Counted from the first letter of the stretch, positions 15,614 through 24,383 are shown. The stretch is DNA of 64,000 bases from Bacteroidota bacterium (GCA_025363015.1 JANYEQ010000035.1:25579-89578); one strand, 5' to 3'. Notes: a model not told the origin generated them from the letters alone. Numbers and translations are program-made.

Positions 15614-17476
15614 TTAAACCAATACTAAAGGCACTTTTATATTGTGCCTTACGGTTTCTACAGTTGTGCCCAGTAAAATATCTTTAAATGTTTTATGGCC
15701 GTGTGTACCCATTACCAGCATATCGCACTTGTTTTCTAGTACTAAATTAGGGATGGCTATTTTAGGATTTCCAAAGCCCAATTTAATTTCGGAAATAATA
15801 TTTTGTTGTGCTAATTGTTGCTGATATTCTTTTAGTTTTTGTACGTCTTCTTCACGCTCTAAGTCAAAGGCATTTTCACCATATACTACAGCGTTTGTAC
15901 TCTCGAGCACATGCATTAAAACTAAAACAGAATTTCCGTTTCCAAATTGTATAGCTCTATTAATGGCTTTATTATCGCTATCGCTAAAATCAACGGTTAC
16001 TGCAATTTTATTAAATAATTGTGTTGGCTCAATCATTAGTGGTTTTAACTCGTTGTGAAAGCCTTTGTTAGCCGTAGTTTTATGTTTAGTAATAAACGGA
16101 ACTATTAAAATATATAACAGCATTAAAAAACAAAATACGCAAGCGGGCACTACTGTAAAACTCATTAAAACAGGGCTCTGTGAATTAACAATGAGATTAG
16201 AAATTTCGGCATATACTAATTTAATATTTAACGAAATAATGGTTATGGCTGCAATCCACGATGCAATTTTTTGCCATAAAGGAATTACAAAATCGCCCAT
16301 CTTTTTTTTATCGCTTACAAAATGAATTAAAGGAATAATAGCAAAACCCAATTGTAAACTTAAAATTACTTGGCTAAAAATTAGTAGCTTACCTGTGGCT
16401 GATTCGCCCAAATAAAACAACACTAAAAGGGCGGGTACTATTGCTATTAAACGGGTTAATAAACGCCTAATCCACGGTTGTAAGCGTAAATTTAAGTACC
16501 CTTCCATTACCACTTGTCCGGCCAAAGTACCAGTAATGGTTGAACTTTGCCCAGCTAAAATTAAAGCCACTGCAAATAAAATAGGTGCTAAGGTACTGCC
16601 TAACATAGGTGCCAGTAATTGATGTGCGTCTTGTATTTCAACTACATCGTGCTTACCGTTATTATAAAAAGTAGTAGCCGCTAAAATTAAAATAGCCGCG
16701 TTTACAAATAACGCTAGGTTAAGAGCAATAGAACTATCAATTATATTAAAGCGTATAGCTTTTTTAATACCAGTTGGCGTTCGGTTAAATTTACGGGTTT
16801 GTACTAAGGAACTATGCAAATACAAATTGTGCGGCATTACGGTAGCACCAATAATACCAATAGCTATGTACAAGGCTTCGTCGTTTTGAATGAACGGAAT
16901 TAAACCATTAAGTATTTCACTTCCATTGGGTTTGGCAATAAATAATTGAATAAAAAACGAAGCAGCAATTAATAATACTAAACTAATGATAAAGGCTTCT
17001 AATTTACGAATGCCTTTGTTTAATAGAAATAATAAAATAAAACTATCAAATACAGTAATACAAACGCCCATTAAAATACTTACACTCGGAAACAGTAAAT
17101 GTAACCCAATAGCCATACCAATAACTTCGGCTAAATCGCATGCTGCAATGGCAATTTCGGCTAAAATATATAAAAATAAATTTACAAAACGTGGGTAGTT
17201 TTCGCGCGATGCTTGTGCTAAATCTTTGCCGCTTACTATACCCAAACGGGCGCAGTGGCTTTGTAATAGCAAGGCAATTAAATTGCTCATTACTAATACC
17301 CACAATAAATTATAACCAAATTTACTTCCGCCGGCTATATCCGTTGCCCAGTTGCCAGGGTCCATATACCCTACGCTAATCATATAGGCAGGACCTAAAA
17401 AGGCTAGTAATCGCCTAAACGAACTGCTTTTATTTGTGTTTACACTGGCGTTAACTTCTTCTAAGGACTTATTCAT
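15614..17476 (-). CDS. mntH: Nramp-family divalent metal transporter fused to a UspA domain
   Basis: Residues 1 to about 450 are an Nramp/MntH H+-coupled Mn2+/Fe2+ importer with about eleven membrane helices; the metal-site motifs DPGNWATD in TM1 and MPHNLYLHSS in TM6 are intact. The last 140 residues form a universal stress protein domain (NKIAVTVDFSDSDNKAINRA ... MLVMGTHGHKTFKDILLGTTVETV) facing the cytoplasm, probably with an ATP site (GTHGHK ... GTTVETV). Its start overlaps the end of the DtxR-type repressor by 4 nt, so the pair is one operon under Mn/Fe control. The Usp tail may adjust transport to energy state; this is inference. Confidence 0.93.
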   Translation of the reverse strand: MNKSLEEVNASVNTNKSSSFRRLLAFLGPAYMISVGYMDPGNWATDIAGGSKFGYNLLWVLVMSNLIALLLQSHCARLGIVSGKDLAQASRENYPRFVNLFLYILAEIAIAACDLAEVIGMAIGLHLLFPSVSILMGVCITVFDSFILLFLLNKGIRKLEAFIISLVLLIAASFFIQLFIAKPNGSEILNGLIPFIQNDEALYIAIGIIGATVMPHNLYLHSSLVQTRKFNRTPTGIKKAIRFNIIDSSIALNLALFVNAAILILAATTFYNNGKHDVVEIQDAHQLLAPMLGSTLAPILFAVALILAGQSSTITGTLAGQVVMEGYLNLRLQPWIRRLLTRLIAIVPALLVLFYLGESATGKLLIFSQVILSLQLGFAIIPLIHFVSDKKKMGDFVIPLWQKIASWIAAITIISLNIKLVYAEISNLIVNSQSPVLMSFTVVPACVFCFLMLLYILIVPFITKHKTTANKGFHNELKPLMIEPTQLFNKIAVTVDFSDSDNKAINRAIQFGNGNSVLVLMHVLESTNAVVYGENAFDLEREEDVQKLKEYQQQLAQQNIISEIKLGFGNPKIAIPNLVLENKCDMLVMGTHGHKTFKDILLGTTVETVRHNIKVPLVLV

Positions 17477-18141
17477 TTTTTACTTTCTACCAGAATATTA
17501 CTGGCTACTTTACTACTAAAAAATAAAGTGTGTTTGTTATTAATTTTCACTTTGTATAAATTATCAAAACTATTAATGTCTTCTACTTTAATAACATCAC
17601 CTATTTTTAAACCTATTAATGTTAAGTGCTGCAAAAACTCTTTACTATGTTCGCAAACACCCATTAATATATAGTTTCCTTTTTTTGTGAATGTAACTAA
17701 AGGCTTGGCTTTTATACTGTTTATTTGCCCATTTGAATTTGGAATAGGATCGCCATGAGGATCAAATTTAGGTTCGCCTAAAAATTTATCTAAACGGTCT
17801 ATTAATTCATCGCTGTGAATGTGCTCTAACTGCTCAGCAATATCGTGTACTTCATCCCATTTAAAGTTTAATTTTTCTAATAAAAATACTTCCCACAAAC
17901 GGTGTTTACGTACGATTTTTATCGCTAATTTTTGTCCTTTGGCAGAAAGAGTAACTCCTTTGTACTTTTGATAATTGATTAGTTTTTTGTCCGCTAAACG
18001 AATAAGCATATCTGTAACAGAAGCCGCTTTGTTATTAAAATAATTTGATATTTCGTTCGTAGAAACATCTTGAGTAGCTGATTTTGAGGCTAGAGAATAA
18101 ATAGCTTTTATATAATTTTCTTCGGTAAACGAAATAATCAT
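17473..18141 (-). CDS. mntR: DtxR/MntR-family metal-dependent repressor
   Basis: N-terminal winged helix (TEENYIKAIYSLAS, VSTNEISNYFNNKAASVTDMLIRLADKKLI) followed by the dimerisation and metal domain (HRLWEVFLLEKLNFKWDEVHDIAEQLEHIHSDELIDRLDKFLG) and a C-terminal FeoA/SH3-like domain (KPLVTFTKKGNYILMGVCEHSKEF...). The conserved HRLWEVFL and E-H-I ligands fit a Mn or Fe sensor. The start at 18141 (MIISFTEENY) is chosen over 18156 because a TATTTTTG box ends 4 nt upstream. It is co-transcribed with the Nramp gene and probably represses its own operon through the DtxR-like palindrome at 18179-18196. Confidence 0.93.
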   Translation of the reverse strand: MIISFTEENYIKAIYSLASKSATQDVSTNEISNYFNNKAASVTDMLIRLADKKLINYQKYKGVTLSAKGQKLAIKIVRKHRLWEVFLLEKLNFKWDEVHDIAEQLEHIHSDELIDRLDKFLGEPKFDPHGDPIPNSNGQINSIKAKPLVTFTKKGNYILMGVCEHSKEFLQHLTLIGLKIGDVIKVEDINSFDNLYKVKINNKHTLFFSSKVASNILVESKK

Positions 18142-18145
18142 AACG

Positions 18146-18153
18146 CAAAAATA
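18146..18153 (-). promoter_or_regulatory. -7 promoter box of the mntR-mntH operon
   Basis: TATTTTTG on the minus strand ends 4 nt before the chosen ATG, predicting a leaderless transcript. Confidence 0.5.
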
Positions 18154-18178
18154 CAATTAATTACTCACTTAAAAAAAT

Positions 18179-18196
18179 ATTTAGGGTAGTCTAAAT
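18179..18196. promoter_or_regulatory. Candidate DtxR/MntR operator
   Basis: ATTTAG-GGTAGT-CTAAAT is a dyad whose TTAGGGTAGTCTAA core closely follows the DtxR/IdeR consensus TTAGGTTAGCCTAA. It sits just upstream of the mntR promoter box, at about -46 from the predicted start, where a bound repressor could block RNA polymerase. Confidence 0.6.
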
Positions 18197-18258
18197 TTTA
18201 TCAAAAAAAAACTATTTAAAATAAATTATCGTAAAGTAAACAGCACAAATTTTAATGT

Positions 18259-18288
18259 TTGTAATTTCCTGCTCATTTACTACTTTTA
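18259..18288 (+). promoter_or_regulatory. Promoter of the NTR-like protein gene
   Basis: TTG at 18259-18261, a 19-nt spacer, and TACTTTTA at 18281-18288 (7 of 8 match to TAnnTTTG) precede the gene by 23 nt. Confidence 0.45.
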
Positions 18289-18311
18289 CGCAAAATTAAT
18301 TATTTTATATT

Positions 18312-18911
18312 TTGTACAAATACTTTAAAACACTAGTATTAGTTATATTTTTAAATGGTATTGCGCTATACTCTTTGGCTTGCCAATGTCCGCTTACAAC
18401 TTTGGGTATAGATGAATGTAGTAAATACGAAGTTATTTTTAAAGGTAAAATTATTACAGTAAAAAATTGTAATCAAAATTTAGGCGAAGCCATTTTTGAG
18501 GTGGAAGAATTATACAAAGGTAACTTACCCAACCAATTTAAAGTGTTATTTGAGTGTAAAGTTGAATGTGCTCAGCAATTTAATGTAGGCGAAGAATGGA
18601 TAGTATACTCTCGTTATAAGCAAATAGATAATGCCTTAATGAATTGGTGTAGCCGAAGCCGTAAGTATTTTAAAAATTCAAAAGAAGATTTTTATACTGT
18701 AACCTATGGCAACGATTATGAGGACGAAGTAAAGTTTTTAAGAGAAAAATTAGGCTTACACCGTTTGCTAGCAACCGTTAAAAATGCCAGCGAAGGGCGA
18801 AATATAAAACCAAATGCCAACCAAACTATCGTTATTTTAATAAGTTCTATTATTTTTCTTTTTCTGTTTTATTGGCTATTTAATAAATGGTATAAAAAAC
18901 AAAATAAATAA
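18312..18911 (+). CDS. Secreted/membrane protein with NTR (TIMP-like) domain
   Basis: After a signal peptide (MYKYFKTLVLVIFLNGIALYSLA) the mature protein begins CQCP, followed by spaced cysteines (DECSK, KNCNQN, FECKVECAQ, NWCSRS) and the GKI...F-VEE-YKG pattern of the netrin/TIMP (NTR) fold. A C-terminal hydrophobic helix (TIVILISSIIFLFLFYWLF) followed by a basic tail anchors it in the membrane. The start codon is TTG; no in-frame ATG would keep the signal peptide. A role in binding or inhibiting a protease is possible from the fold but unproven in bacteria. Confidence 0.65.
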   Translation: MYKYFKTLVLVIFLNGIALYSLACQCPLTTLGIDECSKYEVIFKGKIITVKNCNQNLGEAIFEVEELYKGNLPNQFKVLFECKVECAQQFNVGEEWIVYSRYKQIDNALMNWCSRSRKYFKNSKEDFYTVTYGNDYEDEVKFLREKLGLHRLLATVKNASEGRNIKPNANQTIVILISSIIFLFLFYWLFNKWYKKQNK

Positions 18912-18943
18912 TTATTCAATTTAAATAATAAATATTAAGTATT

Positions 18944-19738
18944 ATGACTTATTTACAAGCCCTAATTATTGCAATTATTGAAGGATTAACCGAATTTTTA
19001 CCCATATCATCTACTGGGCATATGATGATAACTACCGCCATTTTAGGTGTTGAAATTACACCATTTGTAAAATTATTTACTATTGCCATTCAATTAGGAG
19101 CAATTTTAAGCGTGGTAGTTTTATACTTTAAACGTTTTTTTAAAACTATACACTTTTATATAAAATTAATTGTAGCATTTATTCCTAGTGCTATTGCGGG
19201 TTTACTTTTAGGCGATTGGATTGACGCCCAACTCGAAAATATTTTTGGTGTAGCCATCGCTTTATTTGTTGGCGGAATAATTTTATTATTTGTAGATAAA
19301 CGGTTTAAAAATCAAACCATTAGCGACGAAAAAAACATTAATTATTTAACAGCCTTAAAAATTGGTGTATTTCAATGCTTAGCTTTATTTCCAGGCGTTA
19401 GCCGAAGTGCCAGCACAATTATTGGTGGTATGACACAAAAATTAACGCGTCAAACGGCTGCCGAATTTTCGTTTTTTTTAGCAGTGCCTACCATGTTAGC
19501 CGCTACCGCTAAAAAATTATTAGATGCTTATAAAGATGGTTTAACTCTTTCATCAGAGGAAATTAAACTACTAGCTTTTGGTAATGCAATAGCTTTTATT
19601 GTAGCATTAGTGGCTATAAAAACCTTTATTGGTATCTTAAATAAATTCGGCTTTAAATGGTTTGGCGTTTACCGAATTATTGTAGGTGGAATTTTAATTA
19701 TTTTGTTTTTATTACACATTAAAATTGCAGTGGTTTAA
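18944..19738 (+). CDS. uppP: Undecaprenyl-diphosphatase
   Basis: Integral membrane enzyme (BacA/UppP) that dephosphorylates undecaprenyl diphosphate to recycle the lipid carrier for peptidoglycan and O-antigen synthesis. The catalytic region [15 protein letters not shown] is at residues 13-27 and the second motif [11 protein letters not shown] follows mid-protein; about eight membrane helices are visible. Length 264 is standard. It follows the NTR-like gene by 32 nt and may be co-transcribed with it. Confidence 0.96.
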   Translation: MTYLQALIIAIIEGLTEFLPISSTGHMMITTAILGVEITPFVKLFTIAIQLGAILSVVVLYFKRFFKTIHFYIKLIVAFIPSAIAGLLLGDWIDAQLENIFGVAIALFVGGIILLFVDKRFKNQTISDEKNINYLTALKIGVFQCLALFPGVSRSASTIIGGMTQKLTRQTAAEFSFFLAVPTMLAATAKKLLDAYKDGLTLSSEEIKLLAFGNAIAFIVALVAIKTFIGILNKFGFKWFGVYRIIVGGILIILFLLHIKIAVV

Positions 19739-19824
19739 CAAATATAATTTCTGTATTTTTTTGAACATTAACCTATTTTTACTATTTATTTTGCTAAATT
19801 CGCAACTCTAAATTACGTAAGATT

Positions 19825-20568
19825 ATGAATATTTTAGTTGCCATTAGTAATGTGCCCGATACGACCACCAAAATTCAATTTACAGACGGTGACACTAAGT
19901 TTAATTCGGCCGGAGTTACCTTTGTTATTAACCCATATGACGAGTGGTATGCCCTTGTTCGTGCTTTAGAAATTAAAGAAGCAAACATTGCTCAAAAAGT
20001 TACCATTATACATGTAGGCTTAGCCGACAGCGAAGCTACTATTCGTAAAGGTTTAGCTTTAGGTGCCGATGATGCTGTGCGCATTGATGCCGAAGGCCCA
20101 GATGCTTTTTTTGTAGGCGAACAAATCGCTAACTACGCAAAAGCAAATGGCTACGAATTAATTATGGTGGGTAAAGAAACTATTAATTACAACGGTTCTA
20201 GCGTGGGTGCAATTATTGCTGGCGTATTAGATTTACCATTTGTATCGCTTGCTACAAAATTAGATATTGAAGGTAATAAAGCAACCATTGAACACGATAT
20301 AGATGGCGGTACTCAAATTATAGAATGTGAATTACCACTGGTACTAAGTGCAGCAAAAGGCATGGCAGAACAGCGTATTCCAAATATGCGCGGTATTATG
20401 GCGGCCCGCACCAAACCATTAACAGTTGTAGCAGCAAGTAATGCAACACCGCTAACAAGCATAAAATCGTTTACACTAAGCGCTGGGCGTACAACTTGTA
20501 AAATGATTACTGAAGATGATTTAGATGAGTTAGTAAACTTATTACATACCGAAGCGAAGGTAATTTAA
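19825..20568 (+). CDS. etfB: Electron transfer flavoprotein, beta subunit
   Basis: FixA/EtfB family: AMP-binding subunit of the FAD heterodimer that takes electrons from acyl-CoA dehydrogenases to ETF:quinone oxidoreductase. Family marks are VAISNVPDTTTKIQF, the INPYDEWYALVRALE block, and ALGADDAVRID plus the VGKETINYNGSSVG segment. Length 247 is typical. The alpha subunit follows on the same strand. The hydroxyacyl-CoA dehydrogenase at 40 kb belongs to the same beta-oxidation pathway. Confidence 0.95.
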   Translation: MNILVAISNVPDTTTKIQFTDGDTKFNSAGVTFVINPYDEWYALVRALEIKEANIAQKVTIIHVGLADSEATIRKGLALGADDAVRIDAEGPDAFFVGEQIANYAKANGYELIMVGKETINYNGSSVGAIIAGVLDLPFVSLATKLDIEGNKATIEHDIDGGTQIIECELPLVLSAAKGMAEQRIPNMRGIMAARTKPLTVVAASNATPLTSIKSFTLSAGRTTCKMITEDDLDELVNLLHTEAKVI

Positions 20569-20640
20569 AGAAATTTTAAATTTTGAATGTCTATAAAAAT
20601 CATTCAAAATAAAATCAACATTAATTTAACATTTAAAATT

Positions 20641-21618
20641 ATGATATTAGTATATACCGAAATTAACAAAGGGCGCGTAAAAAAAGCATCGTTAGAGTGT
20701 TTAAATTATGCTTCAAAAATTGCCCAATTAATTGGCTCAAGCGTTACAGCTTTAGTTAATAATGCCGATGAATCTCAGTTATTAGAGATTGGTAAAGCTG
20801 GCGCCACAAAAATTTTATCCATAAAAAACGATAAACTAAATAGCGATGGCGTATACATTTGCGCAGCTGTTGAACAAGCTGTAAAAGCAGAAAATGCTAA
20901 ACTTATTATTTTTGCGTTTGATATTACAGGTAAGGCAGTAGCCCCTCGTTTATCGGCTAAATTAAAAGCAGGTTTAGTGGCTGGTGCCGTTGATTATCCG
21001 GTGGTAAATGGCTCAACGTTAGAAGTTAAGAAAAATGTGTTTTCAGGTAAAGCCACTGCCGTTTATAGTATTAATAGCGATGTTAAAATTATATCTCTAT
21101 TGCCTAATAGTTTCCCTGTAAAATTAGGCGATAACACAGCAACTGTGGTTGATTTTTCGGTTGATTTATCAACAACTATTTCAAAAATAATTATTAAAGA
21201 AACAAAAAGTACAGATGTGGCAGGAATGATACCTTTACCAGAAGCAGAGCTTGTAGTAAGTGCCGGACGAGGATTAAAAGGTCCTGAAAATTGGGGCATT
21301 GTAGAAGATTTAGCCAAAGTGTTAAATGCCACTACCGCTTGCTCTCGACCTGTGGCCGATATGCATTGGCGTCCGCATCACGAACACGTGGGGCAAACAG
21401 GTGTTGCCATTCGCCCTAACTTATATATTGCTATTGGTATTTCGGGTGCTATACAACATTTAGCAGGCGTTAATGGAAGTAAAACTATAGTTGTAATTAA
21501 TAACGATAAAGAAGCTCCATTTTTTAAATCGGCTGATTATGGCGTTGTAGGAGATGCTTTTACCATATTACCAAAATTAACCGAAGCCCTAAAAAAATTT
21601 AAAGCTAACCAAAACTAA
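20641..21618 (+). CDS. etfA: Electron transfer flavoprotein, alpha subunit
   Basis: FixB/EtfA family, the FAD-carrying partner of EtfB. The start at 20641 (MILVYTEINKG) is chosen; the track begins 18 codons upstream with a basic, non-conserved stretch read from the intergenic gap. The C-terminal FAD domain is intact: SAGRGLKGPENWGIVEDLA, CSRPVADMHW, GQTGVAIRPNLYIAIGISGAIQHLAG and the NNDKEAPFFKSADYGVVGD end. It lies 72 nt after etfB; both subunits are needed for function. Confidence 0.95.
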   Translation: MILVYTEINKGRVKKASLECLNYASKIAQLIGSSVTALVNNADESQLLEIGKAGATKILSIKNDKLNSDGVYICAAVEQAVKAENAKLIIFAFDITGKAVAPRLSAKLKAGLVAGAVDYPVVNGSTLEVKKNVFSGKATAVYSINSDVKIISLLPNSFPVKLGDNTATVVDFSVDLSTTISKIIIKETKSTDVAGMIPLPEAELVVSAGRGLKGPENWGIVEDLAKVLNATTACSRPVADMHWRPHHEHVGQTGVAIRPNLYIAIGISGAIQHLAGVNGSKTIVVINNDKEAPFFKSADYGVVGDAFTILPKLTEALKKFKANQN

Positions 21619-21726
21619 TACTAAAATGGCAAAAGGAAGAGGTAAAAAGGAAGATGTAAATTCACAAATATTTACCAATTGTAGTATTGGTTATATTTAT
21701 TTTTAGTATTTTAGTTAGTTTAATGA

Positions 21727-22341
21727 ATGAAAAAAGTTAGGTTAGAAATAGTTGGATTATCATATAGCCAAACGCAAAGTGGTGCTTATGCATTAGTATT
21801 GGGCGAAAGCGCTGGTACGCGCCGTTTGCCAATTATTATTGGTGGCTTTGAAGCCCAAGCCATTGCTATTGAATTAGAAAAAATGAGCCCCAGTCGCCCA
21901 TTAACCCACGATTTGTTTAGAGCCTTTGCCGATACCTTTGATGTAAAAATGAGCGAAGTGCTTATTTATAACTTGGTTGAAGGTATTTTTTATGCTAAAT
22001 TATTATGTAACGATGGTACACGTGAAGTAGAGATTGATGCTCGAACAAGCGATGCCATTGCTTTAGCCGTAAGGTTTAATTGCCCTATTTTTACCTTTGA
22101 ATTTATATTAAAAAGTGCAGGTATTGTGTTAGATGATGAAACGGGTGTAGCTATTAATGCCACTACGGATACTACTCCGGTAAGCGAAGTTACCGAAACT
22201 GTGCTTAGTGCCGAAAAAGAAGAATACAAAGATAAAAGTAGCGAAGAATTACAAAGTATGCTACAACGCGCTTTAGATGATGAACAATATGAAATGGCCT
22301 CTAAAATTAGAGATGAGCTAAATCAGCGCAAAAAATCGTAA
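21727..22341 (+). CDS. Bifunctional nuclease family protein with UVR motif
   Basis: Residues 1-140 form a BFN/DUF151 domain (KVRLEIVGLSYSQTQSGAYALVLGE, RRLPIIIGGFEAQAIAIELE, EIDARTSDAIALAVR), known in plants and bacteria for RNase and DNase activity. The C terminus (SSEELQSMLQRALDDEQYEMASKIRDELNQR) is a UvrB/UvrC-type helical hairpin, the usual arrangement in Bacteroidota. Cytoplasmic. It follows etfA by 108 nt, in which a weak hairpin (ACCAAT/ATTGGT) lies. Activity in this organism is inferred from the family. Confidence 0.9.
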   Translation: MKKVRLEIVGLSYSQTQSGAYALVLGESAGTRRLPIIIGGFEAQAIAIELEKMSPSRPLTHDLFRAFADTFDVKMSEVLIYNLVEGIFYAKLLCNDGTREVEIDARTSDAIALAVRFNCPIFTFEFILKSAGIVLDDETGVAINATTDTTPVSEVTETVLSAEKEEYKDKSSEELQSMLQRALDDEQYEMASKIRDELNQRKKS

Positions 22342-22374
22342 GTTTTTTTTATAGTTACAAGACTAAGAGGATGA

Positions 22375-22533
22375 ATGCCTTCATTATTAAATCCAAAACA
22401 AAAAGGAGGCATACTAGTAGGAGGAGAATTAATACCTGGTGTAAACTTTTTAGATGATAGGTTGGAAAATGCCCCACACATTTTTAACAAAAAGTACCAA
22501 AACTGTTCGAATTTTCGGCACGAAAGAAATTAG
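22375..22533 (+). CDS. Short ORF of 52 residues, unrecognised, possible gene remnant
   Basis: Starts ATG CCT TCA and reads MPSLLNPKQKGGILVGGELI followed by a moderately charged stretch to TAG. It fills the gap between the BFN nuclease gene and a terminator-like hairpin. The amino-acid mix looks protein-like (Gly-Gly turns, LDDRLENAPHIF) but I recognise no family. It may be a short gene or a decayed end of one. Confidence 0.25.
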   Translation: MPSLLNPKQKGGILVGGELIPGVNFLDDRLENAPHIFNKKYQNCSNFRHERN

Positions 22534-22544
22534 GTTGGTAAATT

Positions 22545-22590
22545 AGGAACACACATAACTTCTTAGGGAGTTAATTATGTGGTTCCTTCA
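22545..22590 (+). terminator. Probable terminator hairpin
   Basis: AGGAAC...CACATAA pairs with TTATGTG-GTTCCT, with one bulge, followed by a TTCATTTT tract. It separates the 52-codon ORF from the next secreted protein. Confidence 0.55.
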
Positions 22591-22616
22591 TTTTAAGTTT
22601 TAAATATAAATAACCA

Positions 22617-23231
22617 ATGAATAAAAAATCAAGTTTAGTTATCATTTTAATATTAGTTTCAAGTATTTTTTATGCTCAAAAAATAGAATATTTAAAAGAT
22701 AGTATAGAATATAAAAAAGAGCTATTTGATTTAACGTTTAAAAATAGGGTCAGTAAGTGTTACGTTACCATTTTTAATAGCTCTTTTTCATTAATACGTT
22801 TTAAAAATAATCCTGAAATTGTAAAAAGATTTAATAGACATTTTGAACCAAATGTTCTTAAACAAATTTATGGAATAAATCATTTTTTATATCCATATAC
22901 TGATTGGGGTGCAATTTATTTTAATAGATATAATGATTCTGTAATATTTGTTAGGGACATGGCAATTGACGATTTTATTTTTATACAAGATAGTTTGAGA
23001 AATATAAAAGATAATAATGCTAAACCTAAATTTAAATACTATTCATTACAAGCTCTTGAACCTTTTATATTCAGTATTACTAAAAAAAATCAAACTAAAA
23101 TATATGCTGTATTAAGTTTTTATGACCGCATAAAGGTGTTTGATATTTATGGAGGAGTTGGGAAAATTGATTTATATGAAAGAAAAAATAATAAGTGGGA
23201 AAAAATAGAAGAATTATTAAATTGGTATTAG
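22617..23231 (+). CDS. Secreted protein, unknown function
   Basis: A signal peptide (MNKKSSLVIILILVSSIFYAQ) is followed by about 183 residues with no cysteine-rich or membrane region apart from one early CYVTIF. The sequence is rich in Lys, Asn, Ile, Tyr and Phe. I recognise no domain. It is preceded by a terminator hairpin and followed by a region holding a possible reading-frame remnant on the opposite strand, so it is a stand-alone gene. A periplasmic or surface location is inferred from the signal peptide. Confidence 0.65.
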   Translation: MNKKSSLVIILILVSSIFYAQKIEYLKDSIEYKKELFDLTFKNRVSKCYVTIFNSSFSLIRFKNNPEIVKRFNRHFEPNVLKQIYGINHFLYPYTDWGAIYFNRYNDSVIFVRDMAIDDFIFIQDSLRNIKDNNAKPKFKYYSLQALEPFIFSITKKNQTKIYAVLSFYDRIKVFDIYGGVGKIDLYERKNNKWEKIEELLNWY

Positions 23232-23258
23232 AATTAAGTTAGAAATATTATATAATTA

Positions 23259-23381
23259 CTACTCATTTGGGCATGGTACACAGCCGTTAACCACGTAAAA
23301 ACGATCTAAATATTGCTTTAAAGCAACATCTGCGCAGTTACTATTAAATAAAAAACAAGTAACCTCAAAGCCAATTGGCTC
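23259..23381 (-). pseudogene. Possible coding remnant, 40 codons, no start codon
   Basis: On the minus strand an open stretch between a TGA at 23384-23382 and a TAG at 23261-23259 reads like the end of a real protein (GFEVTCFLFNSN, YVVNGCVPCPNE) with three spaced cysteines and no ATG. It lies just past the nucleoside phosphorylase stop on the same strand. This suggests a truncated gene, but chance cannot be excluded. Confidence 0.25.
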
Positions 23382-23447
23382 TCACGAAACTATACAGGGA
23401 TTGCTTAAATCAATATAACAAACCTATTTAGTTTACTTTTTTAAATT

Positions 23448-24317
23448 TTAATTGCTTAAAGTGTGTAAACAGTTTTCAATAAGCACCTCTACACTTTTTT
23501 TATAATCGCTGGTAAATTCTTTACGCACACGATTGGCAATAATTACACACACCGTAAGGCAATTATGACCTAGTAACTTTCCTAAACCATACAGGGCGCT
23601 TGTTTCCATTTCAAAATTGGTAATGCGCTGCTCATTTAATTTAAAGCTAGTAAGCGATTCGTTTAAGTTTTGCATGGCTGCTTTTAAACGTATTTCGCGC
23701 CCTTGCGGCCCATAAAAGCCAGGGGCTGTAGCGGTAATACCTACAAAATTGCCTGGTTTAAATTTAGTTAATAATTGAGGCGATGCCTTAACGCAATAGG
23801 GGTAAGGTAAATTTGGTAACCAATTGGTATGTTTAATAAATGTGTTGCTAATATCATCTTCGTTTATGCTTTGCCAATTTTGATAAAAATTTAATAAACC
23901 ATCTAAACCCAAACCGTGCGAACTTACCACTAAGCCATTTACTGGAATATCGGCCTGTAAGGCGCCACTAGTACCTAACCTAATAATGTTTAAACTGCGG
24001 TGGCTTGGGTTTAAAGTACGGGTTTGTAAATTAATATTTACGGCCGCATCTAATTCGTTTAATACAATATCAATATTATCGGGGCCAATGCCAGTGCTTA
24101 ATACGGTAATGCGTTTACCTTTGTAAATACCTGTGTGGGTAACAAACTCACGGTGTTCAGTTTTAAATTCTATTTTACTAAAATGAGCCGAAATTTGTGC
24201 TACACGGTGCTGATCACCCACCACAATTACATCATCGGCAATATCTTCGGCTTTAAGATTAATGTGATACACTCTGTTTTCGGGAGTAAGAATAAGTTCG
24301 GTTTCGGGAAACTGCAT
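23448..24317 (-). CDS. Nucleoside phosphorylase (uridine phosphorylase-like)
   Basis: Member of the PNP/UDP phosphorylase family 1, which cleaves nucleosides with phosphate to base and ribose-1-phosphate. Seen: VIVVGDQHRVAQISAHF near the N terminus (phosphate and ribose region), TVLSTGIGPDNIDIVLNEL, IRLGTSGALQ, and the purine/pyrimidine-site block TNFEMETSALYGLG. Length 289 is slightly longer than E. coli Udp. Base preference cannot be set from sequence. It is a single gene in the minus direction. Confidence 0.88.
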   Translation of the reverse strand: MQFPETELILTPENRVYHINLKAEDIADDVIVVGDQHRVAQISAHFSKIEFKTEHREFVTHTGIYKGKRITVLSTGIGPDNIDIVLNELDAAVNINLQTRTLNPSHRSLNIIRLGTSGALQADIPVNGLVVSSHGLGLDGLLNFYQNWQSINEDDISNTFIKHTNWLPNLPYPYCVKASPQLLTKFKPGNFVGITATAPGFYGPQGREIRLKAAMQNLNESLTSFKLNEQRITNFEMETSALYGLGKLLGHNCLTVCVIIANRVRKEFTSDYKKSVEVLIENCLHTLSN

Positions 24318-24383
24318 ATTATATAAATTAAAAATTAAAAATGGCGGTACTTATTTTTTGATTTTAACATTCCAACTTAAAAT

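Noticed and set aside
20587-20640. Longer N terminus of EtfA as given in the track
   Set aside because: The extra 18 residues (MSIKIIQNKININLTFKI) are not conserved in EtfA, whose proteins start MILVYTE-like.
21626-21706. 26-codon ORF (MAKGRGKKEDVNSQ...) between etfA and the BFN gene
   Set aside because: Very short, contains a hairpin (ACCAAT/ATTGGT), and has no recognisable homology; most likely chance.
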